Part shown: positions 31,363 to 40,779 of the stretch, in pieces
How the letters are laid out: every line of letters starts with the position of its first letter
Position numbering within the stretch: position 1 is the first letter of the stretch
From: Alphaproteobacteria bacterium
GTDB lineage: Bacteria > Pseudomonadota > Alphaproteobacteria > Caulobacterales > Maricaulaceae
Length of the DNA: 64,000 bases
Reading direction: 5' to 3'
NCBI GenBank assembly: GCA_016124665.1
Contig: WGNH01000009.1
Coordinates: 62,001-126,000, forward strand
Position numbers and translations under genes: made by a program
The notes under the pieces: model-generated
Told to the model about the DNA's origin: nothing
The model's input: the letters and a program-made list of their open reading frames with translations, nothing else
The model's database searches: none

Positions 31363-33576
31363 ATGAGCCCTGCCCTGTTGCTGTTGGCGAGCCTTACACT
31401 TGCCCAGGAAGCCGAACCCGCTGCATTGACCATCGAACGCCTGTTTGCCAGCCCGGACCTGGATGGGCCGGACGCGACGGCGACGCGGTTTTCACCGGAT
31501 GGCGGGTTGATCACCTTCCTGCAGGGTAAAGAAGAAGATTCCAGCGTCCATGATCTGTGGGCCATAGATGTCGATGGCGGCGAGCCTTTCCTGCTGGTCG
31601 ACAGCCGCGAACTTGTGCCGGAAGAGCGCGAATTGTCAGAGGCGGAAATCCAGCTGCGCGAGCGGGCGCGGATCACCGGTTCGGGCATAGTGGCTTATGA
31701 CTGGGATGCGCAAGGTAATGCCCTGCTCTTCCCTCTGGATAGCGATGTCTTCTACTATGACCTGGAAAGCGGTACGGCCCGGCGGTTGATGGAAACCAGC
31801 GCGGCAGAAACCGATAGCCGGATTTCTCCGGGCGGCCGGTATGTTGGCTATATCCGCGACCAGAATCTTTTCGTCCATGATCTCGAAAGCGGCAATGAAT
31901 GGCCCATCACGTCCGAAGGCGGCGATACGCTGTCTTACGGAATGGCTGAATTTGTGGCCCAGGAAGAGATGGGGCGATCAACCGGTTACTGGTTCTCGCC
32001 AGATGACCAGCACGTGGCCTTCACGGAAATTGACGAGAGCGCCATTCCGGTTTCCTACCGGGTCGATATACAGGGCGATGGTGCAAGCCTTGCCGAGCAA
32101 CGCTACCCCTATGCCGGCGAGGCCAATGTCGGCATCCGCCTGTTTATCGAGAATCTGGAGGCGGGCATACGCGTCGAGGCCGATCTGGGCGACGAGGCTG
32201 ATATCTATCTTGCTCGCGTGAACTGGACGCCAGCCGGACAAGTGGCCGTGCAACGGCAGAACCGCGCCCAGACAAGGCTGGACCTGCTCTTAATAGATCC
32301 GGAAACCGGAGAGAGCACGGTAATCCTGACCGAGACCGATCCCGCCTGGATCAATCTGACGAACGACCTGATATTTCTCAATGATAACAGCTTTCTCTGG
32401 ACCTCGGAACGGTCCGGATTCCGGCACATCTACCACTATGATTCCACAGGCGGCCTGATCGCACAGATCACAGACGGGGAATGGCAGATCAACGCGATTG
32501 AGGGCGTTGATCCGGATTCCGGTCGGGTCTATTTCTCGGGATGGATGCGCGATGCGCGGCAACGTCATCTGTATTCTGTTTCCTACGCTCAGGCAGGCGA
32601 AACACCGGTGCAAGTCACCTCAGGCCAGGGCTGGTGGTCGGAGATTTCGATGGGCCCGGCAGCCCAGACTTTTGTCGCCAGCTTTTCCGGTCCGGCAACT
32701 CCTCCCAATACCGCACTCTACGATGCCTCTGGCGAGCGGTTGCGCTGGATCGAGGAAAACGCGCTGAATGAGGAGCATCCCTATGCGCCCTTTCTGGACC
32801 ATCACATTACGCCGCAGCGCGGCACGCTGACGGCTTCTGACGGATCCGAACTGCATTACGTCATGTATTTGCCCTCCGGCTTTGATCCTGCGCGCGCGTA
32901 TCCTGCGATCATCCATGTGTATGGCGGTCCCGGGGTTGGCCGCAGGACGCGGTTGAATTGGGCGCCGCTTGACCATCAGGTTTTCGCGCAGGCGGGTTAT
33001 GTCTATTTCATGCTGGATAACCGCGGAACGCCGGATCGCGGACACGCTTTCGAGACCGCCCTTCACCGCGCCATGGGCGGGGTGGAGGTCGAGGACCAGC
33101 TGGCCGGTCTCGCTTACCTGCAATCGCTGGATTTTGTCGCGGATAACCGGATCGGCATCTGGGGCTGGTCCTATGGCGGGTATATGTCGCTCATGACCCC
33201 CCTGCAGGCTCCGGGCGCGTTTGCCGCTGCCGTCTCCGGTGCTCCCGTCACAGACTGGGCGCTGTACGACACCCACTACACGGAACGCTATATGGGCACG
33301 CCGCAGAACAATCCGGAAGGGTATGAACAATCCTCGGTCTTCGCGCATCTTGATGGCTGGGAAACACCGGTGCTCATCATGCACGGCATGGCGGACGACA
33401 ATGTCGTCTTCGAAAATTCAACCCGCCTCTTCAATGTGCTTCAGGAACGCGACCTGCCTTTCGAGATGATGACCTATCCGGGCCAGCGCCACGGCATACG
33501 CGGCGAGATGCGGTCCCGGCACCGTTTGCGGACCATGCTGGACTTCTTTGACCGGCATTTGCAGCCGGGTGAGTGA
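31363..33576 (+). CDS. S9 family (dipeptidyl-peptidase IV-like) prolyl peptidase
   Basis: 737 aa; beta-propeller N-domain; GIWGWSYGGYMSLM nucleophile motif; HGMADDNVVFENSTRLFNVL; GQRHGIRG. Confidence 0.94.
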   Translation: MSPALLLLASLTLAQEAEPAALTIERLFASPDLDGPDATATRFSPDGGLITFLQGKEEDSSVHDLWAIDVDGGEPFLLVDSRELVPEERELSEAEIQLRERARITGSGIVAYDWDAQGNALLFPLDSDVFYYDLESGTARRLMETSAAETDSRISPGGRYVGYIRDQNLFVHDLESGNEWPITSEGGDTLSYGMAEFVAQEEMGRSTGYWFSPDDQHVAFTEIDESAIPVSYRVDIQGDGASLAEQRYPYAGEANVGIRLFIENLEAGIRVEADLGDEADIYLARVNWTPAGQVAVQRQNRAQTRLDLLLIDPETGESTVILTETDPAWINLTNDLIFLNDNSFLWTSERSGFRHIYHYDSTGGLIAQITDGEWQINAIEGVDPDSGRVYFSGWMRDARQRHLYSVSYAQAGETPVQVTSGQGWWSEISMGPAAQTFVASFSGPATPPNTALYDASGERLRWIEENALNEEHPYAPFLDHHITPQRGTLTASDGSELHYVMYLPSGFDPARAYPAIIHVYGGPGVGRRTRLNWAPLDHQVFAQAGYVYFMLDNRGTPDRGHAFETALHRAMGGVEVEDQLAGLAYLQSLDFVADNRIGIWGWSYGGYMSLMTPLQAPGAFAAAVSGAPVTDWALYDTHYTERYMGTPQNNPEGYEQSSVFAHLDGWETPVLIMHGMADDNVVFENSTRLFNVLQERDLPFEMMTYPGQRHGIRGEMRSRHRLRTMLDFFDRHLQPGE

Positions 33577-34293
33577 TCAGAATGGCACGAATTCGCCGGC
33601 CGTATCGTTGAGACGTTTCCGCCGGATCTTCCAGTCCGGCATGAGGCGGGAGACGACGGCCCAGTAGGCGGGCGAATGATTGGGCTCCACGAGATGGGCG
33701 GCCTCATGAGCGCAGACATAGTCGATAATGTCCGTATCCGCGCCGATCAGCCGCCAGTTGAGGCGGATTATGCTGCGGGAGTCGCAACTGCCCCAGCGCC
33801 GCTTCTGATCGCGGATCTGAACACCGGCAACCGGCCTGCCAAGGATAGCGGCATAATACCGGACGCGGCCCGGAAACCGGGCTTCTGCCTCACGGCGATA
33901 CCAGCGTTCCAGGCCCTTGCGTATGGTGCGGGTTCTCAATTCACCGGTCAGATGCCGGTCAATCTCGACAAAAAGTGTGGTGTCTAGACGCTCGGCCTTT
34001 GTCCGCGCCCGGCTCGGATGCTCAACGATATGAAGGGTCAAATGACGGCCGAGAAAGGGCAGGCTTTCGCCTGTTTTGAATTCCCGGACGGCCGGTTTGG
34101 GGCGCGCTGCCCATTCTGCCAGTTTCAGGGATATCCAATCCGACCGGCTGAGCACAGCGGCCCGCAGGCGCCGTTCGCTGGCGCGTTGCGGCGCGCGAAT
34201 GCTCAGGCCCTGATGGTCGATCTGAAGCGCGATCGTGCGCCGCCGCGGACTGCGGACAATGGCGCAATCGACGCTTTTACCATCGATATCCAC
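33577..34293 (-). CDS. YgjP-type M48-like metallopeptidase (DUF45)
   Basis: RWGSCDSRSIIRLNWRLIGADTDIIDYVCAHEAAHLVEPNHSPAYWAVVSRLMPDWK (HExxH). Confidence 0.88.
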   Translation of the reverse strand: MDIDGKSVDCAIVRSPRRRTIALQIDHQGLSIRAPQRASERRLRAAVLSRSDWISLKLAEWAARPKPAVREFKTGESLPFLGRHLTLHIVEHPSRARTKAERLDTTLFVEIDRHLTGELRTRTIRKGLERWYRREAEARFPGRVRYYAAILGRPVAGVQIRDQKRRWGSCDSRSIIRLNWRLIGADTDIIDYVCAHEAAHLVEPNHSPAYWAVVSRLMPDWKIRRKRLNDTAGEFVPF

Positions 34294-34295
34294 CC

Positions 34296-34772
34296 TCAGA
34301 CGGTCAGGATGTCCCGGCAAATCGCTTCCAGCCCTTCACGGTCAATCTCGTCAAAAGCATCGGGCTGTTCGCTATCCACGTCCAGAACGGCTGCCAGCGT
34401 GCCGCTGGCATCCAGGACCGGAATCACGATTTCCGAATTGGTCCGCGCATCACAGGCAATATGACCGTCAAAGGCGTGCACATCGGCCACCAGCTGGGTT
34501 TGCAGAGTCGCTGCGGCTGTGCCGCAAACGCCCCGTCCGAAAGGAATACGCAGGCAGCCCATCGTGCCCTGATAGGGACCGACCACCAGCTCGTCCGGCT
34601 TGTGCGGATCCACCTCGTAGAAGCCGGTCCAGAAAAACCGCGGCCTGAAGGCCTCCGACAACAGGCAGGACGCTGTTGCAAAACGCGCGGTACGGCTGGT
34701 TTCGCCGGCCACGACGGCTGCCACTTCCTTGCGTAATTCTTCGTAGCGCGCGCGCTTTTCCTGACCGGTCAT
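34296..34772 (-). CDS. msrC: GAF-domain free methionine-(R)-sulfoxide reductase
   Basis: FFWTGFYEVD, GPYQGTMGCLRIPFGRGVCGTAAAT, GHIACDARTNSEIVIPV. Confidence 0.85.
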   Translation of the reverse strand: MTGQEKRARYEELRKEVAAVVAGETSRTARFATASCLLSEAFRPRFFWTGFYEVDPHKPDELVVGPYQGTMGCLRIPFGRGVCGTAAATLQTQLVADVHAFDGHIACDARTNSEIVIPVLDASGTLAAVLDVDSEQPDAFDEIDREGLEAICRDILTV

Positions 34773-34843
34773 CGATCTGCCTTCTATCCAGATTATACAG
34801 ATCGTGTATCGTGAGGGCGGGGTGTGAATACAAGGGGGTCATT

Positions 34844-35725
34844 ATGAATAAAGCCAGTTTTTTACTCGCAGGCTTGGGCGCATTGTCGCTCTCCGGGTGC
34901 GAACGGCTGGCCGGCGAGCCGGTGCCGGTCTGGGCGCGCGGCCCGGTGATCGAGGCGCAAGGGCGCGCCTTTGTCGAGGTACCGGCCAACCGCGCCCGCT
35001 TCCAGGTGACATTCGAGGGCCGTGCCGACACTAGTCCCGATGCCTCGCAACAGGCGGTCACGCGCGCCAATCTGGCCGCCCAGGCGGTCCGGCTCGCAAC
35101 AGACGGTCAGGTCCGGATCACATCCAACCTGTCGGTGCAGCCCTATTATGAGCAGATCGTCCAGCGTTATGGTGAGAATAATGAGCGGCTGGTCGAGAAC
35201 CGGCATCCCGACGCCCTTCTAGGTTATGTCGCCACGGTTTCGATGAATGTGACCGTGCTGGAGCCGGATCTGACCAGTGCGGCGCGCGGCGCGGCGCTGG
35301 CGGCCGGTCCGGTCAATTCCGGTAATGTGCAATTCTTCCTCGAACCGACGGCCGAGGATCAGCGCCTGGCTTTTGCAGCAGCGGTGAATGATGCGACCGA
35401 GCGCGCCCGGATCGTGGCGGACGCCGCCGGCTCGATGCTGGGTGAAATCGCAACGCTGCAGGAAGGCAGCGGCCCCTGCATGGGTGCGCCGTCAACGGAG
35501 GCCGGGTATGATGATTATGCGCGTTATAGCAGCGCACCTCCACCACCGCCTCCGCCCCCTCCTCCCCCGCCGCCGCCCGCGGCCCCGGCGCGCGAGTTGA
35601 CGGCTGCACCAGGGCCTGTCGATCTGGATCGCTATGCGCTGGCCGCCGACCGGGAACCGCAACGGGTCACCGCTTCGGTCTGCGCGATTTTCACGGTCGA
35701 CGGCCCGCGCCCGGCTGGCCGGTAA
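34844..35725 (+). CDS. SIMPL-domain (DUF541) lipoprotein with a 14-proline tract
   Basis: Lipobox LSLSGC; SIMPL-type VIEAQGRAFVEVPANRARFQVTFEG; P14 encoded at 35537..35578. Confidence 0.8.
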   Translation: MNKASFLLAGLGALSLSGCERLAGEPVPVWARGPVIEAQGRAFVEVPANRARFQVTFEGRADTSPDASQQAVTRANLAAQAVRLATDGQVRITSNLSVQPYYEQIVQRYGENNERLVENRHPDALLGYVATVSMNVTVLEPDLTSAARGAALAAGPVNSGNVQFFLEPTAEDQRLAFAAAVNDATERARIVADAAGSMLGEIATLQEGSGPCMGAPSTEAGYDDYARYSSAPPPPPPPPPPPPPPAAPARELTAAPGPVDLDRYALAADREPQRVTASVCAIFTVDGPRPAGR

Positions 35726-35819
35726 GCCCGGCGCCTGCATCGCGATATGAATCCGGGGGCTGGCGCGCAGGCGCTGGCCCGCTAGTTTCCCGTCCGGGAC
35801 TCACAAGGAGGAGACGGGA

Positions 35820-36743
35820 ATGATCCGTTTTGATGGGCGCACAGCCATAATTACAGGAGCAGGCAACGGGCTGGGACGCAGCCATGCCCTGTTGCTGGCC
35901 GGGCGCGGCGCGAATGTGGTCGTGAATGATCTGGGCGGCGCGGTTGATGGCTCGGGCTCTTCCCTCTCTGCTGCCGAGGCGGTGGTGCAGGACATCACCG
36001 GCCGGGGCGGCAAGGCCATCGCCCACGGGGCCAATGTCACCCGGCCTGACGAGGTTGCGGACATGGTCGATACGGCCATTTCCACCTTCGGCGCGGTGGA
36101 TATCCTGGTCAATAATGCCGGTATCCTGCGCGACAAATCCTTTGCCAAGATGGAGCTGGATGATTTCCATCTGGTGGTCGATGTGCATCTGATGGGCTCT
36201 GTCACCTGTACCAAGGCGGTCTGGGATCACATGAAGGAGCGCAATTATGGCCGCATCGTCATGACCAGCTCGTCCTCCGGCATTTATGGCAATTTCGGCC
36301 AGTCCAATTACGGGGCGGCGAAGATGGGCCTGGTCGGGCTGATGAATGTCCTCAGCCTCGAGGGCAAGAAAAACAATATCCGCGTCAATACGCTGTCGCC
36401 GACCGCAGCCACACGGATGACAGAGGGTATTCTGCCGCAGGCCGCGCTGGACCTGATGTCGGTGGAAAGCGTGTCTGCTGGTCTCGCCTTTCTGGTGGCG
36501 GAAGACAGTCCGGAGCGCACCATTCTGTGTGCCGGTGCCGGCGGTTACGCCGCAACGCGTATCTATGAAACGCCGGGCATCTATCTGCCGCCGGATGAGC
36601 AGACACCGGAAGGCGTCGCAGCGAATTTCGGCCGTATCCTCGATCCGGACGGGCAGGAAATGTTCACGGACGGCTCGGGGCAGACCCTGAAGTTCGTCGC
36701 TGCCGCCGCGAAGCATTTCGGCGTGTCCCTGGGGCAGGAATGA
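35820..36743 (+). CDS. SDR family oxidoreductase, 3-hydroxyacyl-CoA dehydrogenase-like
   Basis: TGAGNGLGRSHALLLAGRGANVVVNDLGG, NNAGILRDKSFAKM, YGAAKMGLVGLMN. Confidence 0.92.
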   Translation: MIRFDGRTAIITGAGNGLGRSHALLLAGRGANVVVNDLGGAVDGSGSSLSAAEAVVQDITGRGGKAIAHGANVTRPDEVADMVDTAISTFGAVDILVNNAGILRDKSFAKMELDDFHLVVDVHLMGSVTCTKAVWDHMKERNYGRIVMTSSSSGIYGNFGQSNYGAAKMGLVGLMNVLSLEGKKNNIRVNTLSPTAATRMTEGILPQAALDLMSVESVSAGLAFLVAEDSPERTILCAGAGGYAATRIYETPGIYLPPDEQTPEGVAANFGRILDPDGQEMFTDGSGQTLKFVAAAAKHFGVSLGQE

Positions 36744-37552
36744 CCCACAGTTTTGATGACGCGCTGGCCTTGACGGTTGCGGAAGCGGCAGAAGGCCGCG
36801 TCCGCTATGCGGGTGTCACGCCTCAAGCCTATCAGAACATGATCGGCCCTTTCGGCGGCGTCAGCGCAGCCTTGCTGGCGCAAGGCATGATGCGGTCCGC
36901 TCGTGACGGGTTGAAGCTGGTCTCGATCACCACCGATTTCATGACCGGGACGAAGGACGGGCCTTACAGCCTGTCGACGATCTGCCATCGCGCAGGCCGC
37001 TCGACCGAGTTCTGGGCCGCAAATATCCAGCAGGAAGACGCTTCGAGCCCTGCCCTGCGGGCGACCGCGGTGTTCGGAGAGCGCCGGGAAACCGTGGAGT
37101 GGGCCGAAGGAGAAATGCCGGAAGCGCCGCCACCGGATGCCTGTCAGGCGTTCGTTCCGCCGCGTCCCTGGGCCGAACACATCGCCATCCGGCCCTGCCT
37201 CAATGCCGATATTTTCAACGCCACCTCCACCCGCAATGCGCTGTGGGTGAAATTTACCGATGCCCGGCCGCTGGATGATGTGGCGCTGGTCTGCCTCGCT
37301 GACACGCCGACGCCGCGCGTGTTTTTCATTGTCCATGGCTTTACCGTGCTCTCGACGATTTCGATGACGGTCTATCTGCATGCGTCCGATGCCGATCTTG
37401 CCGAGGCCGGCAGTGACTGGGTCATGATCGAGGCCAATGCCGGGCGCGGCGGTGGCGGATTTTATGATCAGCACGCCCGCATCTGGTCGCGCTCCGGAAA
37501 GCTGCTGGCCACGACACAGCAAATGGTCTGGTACAAGGCCGAGAAGGCGTGA
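36740..37552 (+). CDS. Acyl-CoA thioesterase family protein (TesB-like hotdog)
   Basis: GPFGGVSAALLAQGMMRS, CHRAGRSTEFWAANIQQ; start overlaps the SDR stop. Confidence 0.75.
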   Translation: MTHSFDDALALTVAEAAEGRVRYAGVTPQAYQNMIGPFGGVSAALLAQGMMRSARDGLKLVSITTDFMTGTKDGPYSLSTICHRAGRSTEFWAANIQQEDASSPALRATAVFGERRETVEWAEGEMPEAPPPDACQAFVPPRPWAEHIAIRPCLNADIFNATSTRNALWVKFTDARPLDDVALVCLADTPTPRVFFIVHGFTVLSTISMTVYLHASDADLAEAGSDWVMIEANAGRGGGGFYDQHARIWSRSGKLLATTQQMVWYKAEKA

Positions 37553-37798
37553 TCGCGCTTTCTGCTTGTGTTTGCGGCCGCGCGGGCCGATAATTGCCCC
37601 GCACCCGGATCAGGAGGACAGATCATGGCCATTGTAATGTTCCGCCTGAATGGCGGCGCGATCTGACGATGATCCGTCGGGGCGATACAGTTCTGACTGC
37701 GCCCTCTCCTTCGTTCCGTTCATTCATCCTTGCAGACGCCGCCGCGAAAGCGGTGGCGCAATGATGTCTGGCCGCACGGCCAATACGGAAAGTCCGAA

Positions 37799-38842
37799 AT
37801 GACGATTTATTCTCTCGAGGAGCTGGGCTGGCGTCCGGCCTTCCTTCAATCGCTCGATCTCGACCAGGAGTCGGTTGACGACACGGCGCGCATATCCGCG
37901 GTTCACCGCGACACCTATGAAGCCCTCTCTCCGCAAGGCGAACTCCGCCTGCGGCCGATGCCGGCTGACACGCCGGTTGAAGACCGGCCCACGGTAGGCG
38001 ACTGGGTGCTGGTGGACACGGCTCTGGAACGGCCCGCACGCGTGCTGGACCGGCAAACGCTGTTTGCCCGGAAAGCCGCCGGACATGATCACAGCATTCA
38101 GTTGATCGCGGCGAATGTGGACACGGCGGTCATCGTGTCGTCCTGCAATGATGATTTCAATCTGCCGCGGCTGGAGCGTTATCTCTCTCTGGTGCGGGAG
38201 GCCGGTGCCTTTCCCGTCATCGTCCTGACCAAGGCGGATCTGACGCATGACCCCGATGACTATGCGGGGCAAGCGCGCCGCATCGCCGGAGATTGTGCGG
38301 TGGAGACGCTCAATGCGCTTGATGCCGCTGATCTGGCGAAACTGACCGGCTGGGTCGGCAAGAACCAGACGCTGGCCTTTCTGGGCTCGTCCGGTGTCGG
38401 AAAGACCACCCTGCTCAATGCCCTCACCGGGAAAGACGAGGCCGTCTCCGGCATTCGCGAAGACGATGCCAAGGGCCGTCACACGACGCGCGGCCGTTCC
38501 ATGCACCGGATGATCAATGGTGGCTGGGCGATCGACCTTCCGGGCATGCGGGAACTGGCCCTCGCCGGAACACAGGGGGGGCTGGAATCCACTTTCGGCG
38601 ATTTGCTTGAGCTGACTCGCGAGTGCCGGTTTTCCGATTGCCAGCACGACCGGGAGCCCGGCTGTGCCGTCCGGGCGGCGATCGACAGCGGCGATCTGGA
38701 TGAGGCTCGCCTGGTGCGCTACCGCAAGTTGGAAAAGGAAGTGGAGCATCACGACGCATCGCTGGCGCAGCGCCGGGCCAGGGCGAAGGCGCTGGGCAAG
38801 GTCTACAGGAATGCGAAAGCGGACCGGGAGGGGCGGCGGTAG
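37799..38842 (+). CDS. rsgA: Ribosome small subunit-dependent GTPase RsgA
   Basis: VGDWVLVD, LTKADL, LGSSGVGKTTLLNAL, DLPGMREL, C-terminal Cys/His zinc site CRFSDCQHDREPGCAV. Confidence 0.95.
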   Translation: MTIYSLEELGWRPAFLQSLDLDQESVDDTARISAVHRDTYEALSPQGELRLRPMPADTPVEDRPTVGDWVLVDTALERPARVLDRQTLFARKAAGHDHSIQLIAANVDTAVIVSSCNDDFNLPRLERYLSLVREAGAFPVIVLTKADLTHDPDDYAGQARRIAGDCAVETLNALDAADLAKLTGWVGKNQTLAFLGSSGVGKTTLLNALTGKDEAVSGIREDDAKGRHTTRGRSMHRMINGGWAIDLPGMRELALAGTQGGLESTFGDLLELTRECRFSDCQHDREPGCAVRAAIDSGDLDEARLVRYRKLEKEVEHHDASLAQRRARAKALGKVYRNAKADREGRR

Positions 38843-39064
38843 GCGTCCAACCCAGACGTCCGGCTTTGATCCTTTGCGACACATCTTGCGAAACTGGATC
38901 GGTCGGGCGTCAAATGGGCTTGGTGTTTAATCGCCACAATTTGGCCAAAACAACTTCTACGTTATATTCGGCTAATGGCATATTTTGCCAGTCGGAACGC
39001 GGCATTGTTCGGCGAGAGCAACAGGGGGCGACGGCCTCCAATAGTTGGGTGTGGGAGGCTCACT

Positions 39065-40447
39065 ATGGTCATTAAATCACTTTCGATTCCAAGTATTGTC
39101 TTGTTCCTAATTGCCATGGGACCTGCGGATGCCATTCAACACGATAACGCCGCCGATGCGGCCCTTCCTTGGCCAAATTATGCGGCTCAGGGTGAATATG
39201 CGGCTGCAATAGAAGCGGCGATAGAAACAGAAACATTGCCGGAGGGTATGCCCGCAGAATTCGCCGCACAGTTTCTTCAAGACGGGAAGGCACAGCTTCT
39301 GAATTTCACGGGCCGGTACAACGAGGCTCACGCATTTGTTGCACCGCTAATGTTTTCACAGGATTGGATGCCGCCCGAAGATGGAGACTTGTGGGTCGCA
39401 CCGGACGCGCTCGAACAGTATCGTGCCGTCAACGCCATCGAATTCATTCGAGCCGCTGCCAGCGACCGGCAAATTGTGATCATCAATGAGTCCCATCAGA
39501 TGGGACGTCATCGGGCGTTCATGGCCGAGCTTCTCCCCATTTTGAGGGCAGAGGGTTTTACCCACTTCGGAATGGAGGCACTTTCCGAAGCTTCAGAATC
39601 CGTATGGGAGAACAACGGCGTACCGGTCAGGGAAATGGCATTCTACTTTGGCGATCCCCTGATGGCAGAGGTGTTGGCCACTGCGGACCGAGAAGGATTT
39701 GAGTGGTTTCCTTATGAAATCCGGAATGATCAGCGGCTCGACTGCACAACACAAGACTGTTCCCAAGAGGACAGAATTCAGCATCGCGAGACCAGTCAGG
39801 CACAAAATATCTATGATCGGGTCTTCGCCGACAATCCCGACGCGCGACTGGTCTTGTTCGTCGGGCTGGCGCATTTGGATGAAACACCCGGCGTTTCGGT
39901 CTCAGGGTATAGAAATGGCTGGATGGCAGCAGCGCTGTCTGAGCTAACCGGAAACGACCCGCTCACGATTGATCAGGTGAGTGGCGCAGGAATCGGCTCC
40001 AACCGTGTCTCGATGTCTGCACGTTTGATCCATGAACATTTTAATTTCTCAGAGCCGAGTGTCCTTCTTGATGTGAATGATCAACCGTTGGCACCACCTG
40101 TAGATCGCTGGACCGCCGATCTGGCTGTTTTCATGCCAATTGAATCTCCTGAGGAGGGCAGACGCCCGGTCTGGCTGGCGGAACAGCCCAATCGGCATTC
40201 AGTCTGGATTGATGTTTCTGACGTTTCCGACAGACCGGCCGTCATACAGGCGTTTAGACTGCCAATCGTGGATAATGCCGTTGCTATAGATCAATTTTCC
40301 CTCCCGCATGGGGATCAATTTTCTCTCCCCAACGGAGAGACGAATGGAAGAGTAGAATTATTGCTTTCCCCGGGAGAGTATCAAATTCATATCCAGCTCG
40401 CGGATGAGCTTATCGTTCGACCCGATACTGTAGTGATCTCTGAATGA
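39065..40447 (+). CDS. Exported protein of the EreA/ChaN/TraB-like superfamily, function unknown
   Basis: Signal peptide; RQIVIINESHQMGRHRAFMAELLPILRAEGFTHFGMEALSEA; ARLVLFVGLAHLDETPG. Confidence 0.6.
   Translation: MVIKSLSIPSIVLFLIAMGPADAIQHDNAADAALPWPNYAAQGEYAAAIEAAIETETLPEGMPAEFAAQFLQDGKAQLLNFTGRYNEAHAFVAPLMFSQDWMPPEDGDLWVAPDALEQYRAVNAIEFIRAAASDRQIVIINESHQMGRHRAFMAELLPILRAEGFTHFGMEALSEASESVWENNGVPVREMAFYFGDPLMAEVLATADREGFEWFPYEIRNDQRLDCTTQDCSQEDRIQHRETSQAQNIYDRVFADNPDARLVLFVGLAHLDETPGVSVSGYRNGWMAAALSELTGNDPLTIDQVSGAGIGSNRVSMSARLIHEHFNFSEPSVLLDVNDQPLAPPVDRWTADLAVFMPIESPEEGRRPVWLAEQPNRHSVWIDVSDVSDRPAVIQAFRLPIVDNAVAIDQFSLPHGDQFSLPNGETNGRVELLLSPGEYQIHIQLADELIVRPDTVVISE
40289..40336 (+). repeat. 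Tandem 24-bp imperfect duplication inside the CDS (DQFSLPHG DQFSLPNG)
   Basis: gatcaattttccctcccgcatggg followed directly by gatcaattttctctccccaacgga. Confidence 0.85.
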
Positions 40448-40703
40448 TTAGAATCCTCATCCCGCTGGCCCTGATGCTGGCCGCCGGAGCAAGGTCCTGA
40501 GTTGTTCAGACACGAAGAGCACCGCTGACGACCTGATCTAAACGCCGGTGCATCGGGCCACCTTCTATTGCAGCTGTGCGTGCACATCTCATTCTGGCAA
40601 GGATGGTTCGGGTTCCATAATCCGATAGCATGCACATTTTTTGACGGGCTGAGCATTTCCCGGCCCGTCACTCCTGAAGGCCGAGCTGCCGCCTCACAGC
40701 AAG

Positions 40704-40719
40704 TTGACGTAAGCGTCAG
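40704..40719. promoter_or_regulatory. Inverted repeat resembling a LiuR/MerR-type operator upstream of the thiolase operon
   Basis: TTGACGTAAGCGTCAG; TGACG-TAAG-CGTCA dyad 61 nt upstream of ATG 40780. Confidence 0.5.
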
Positions 40720-40779
40720 ACTGGACAAACCCGCCGTTTCAATCAGCATGCCGGATAACGATAATCCGGGGAGTTCATC

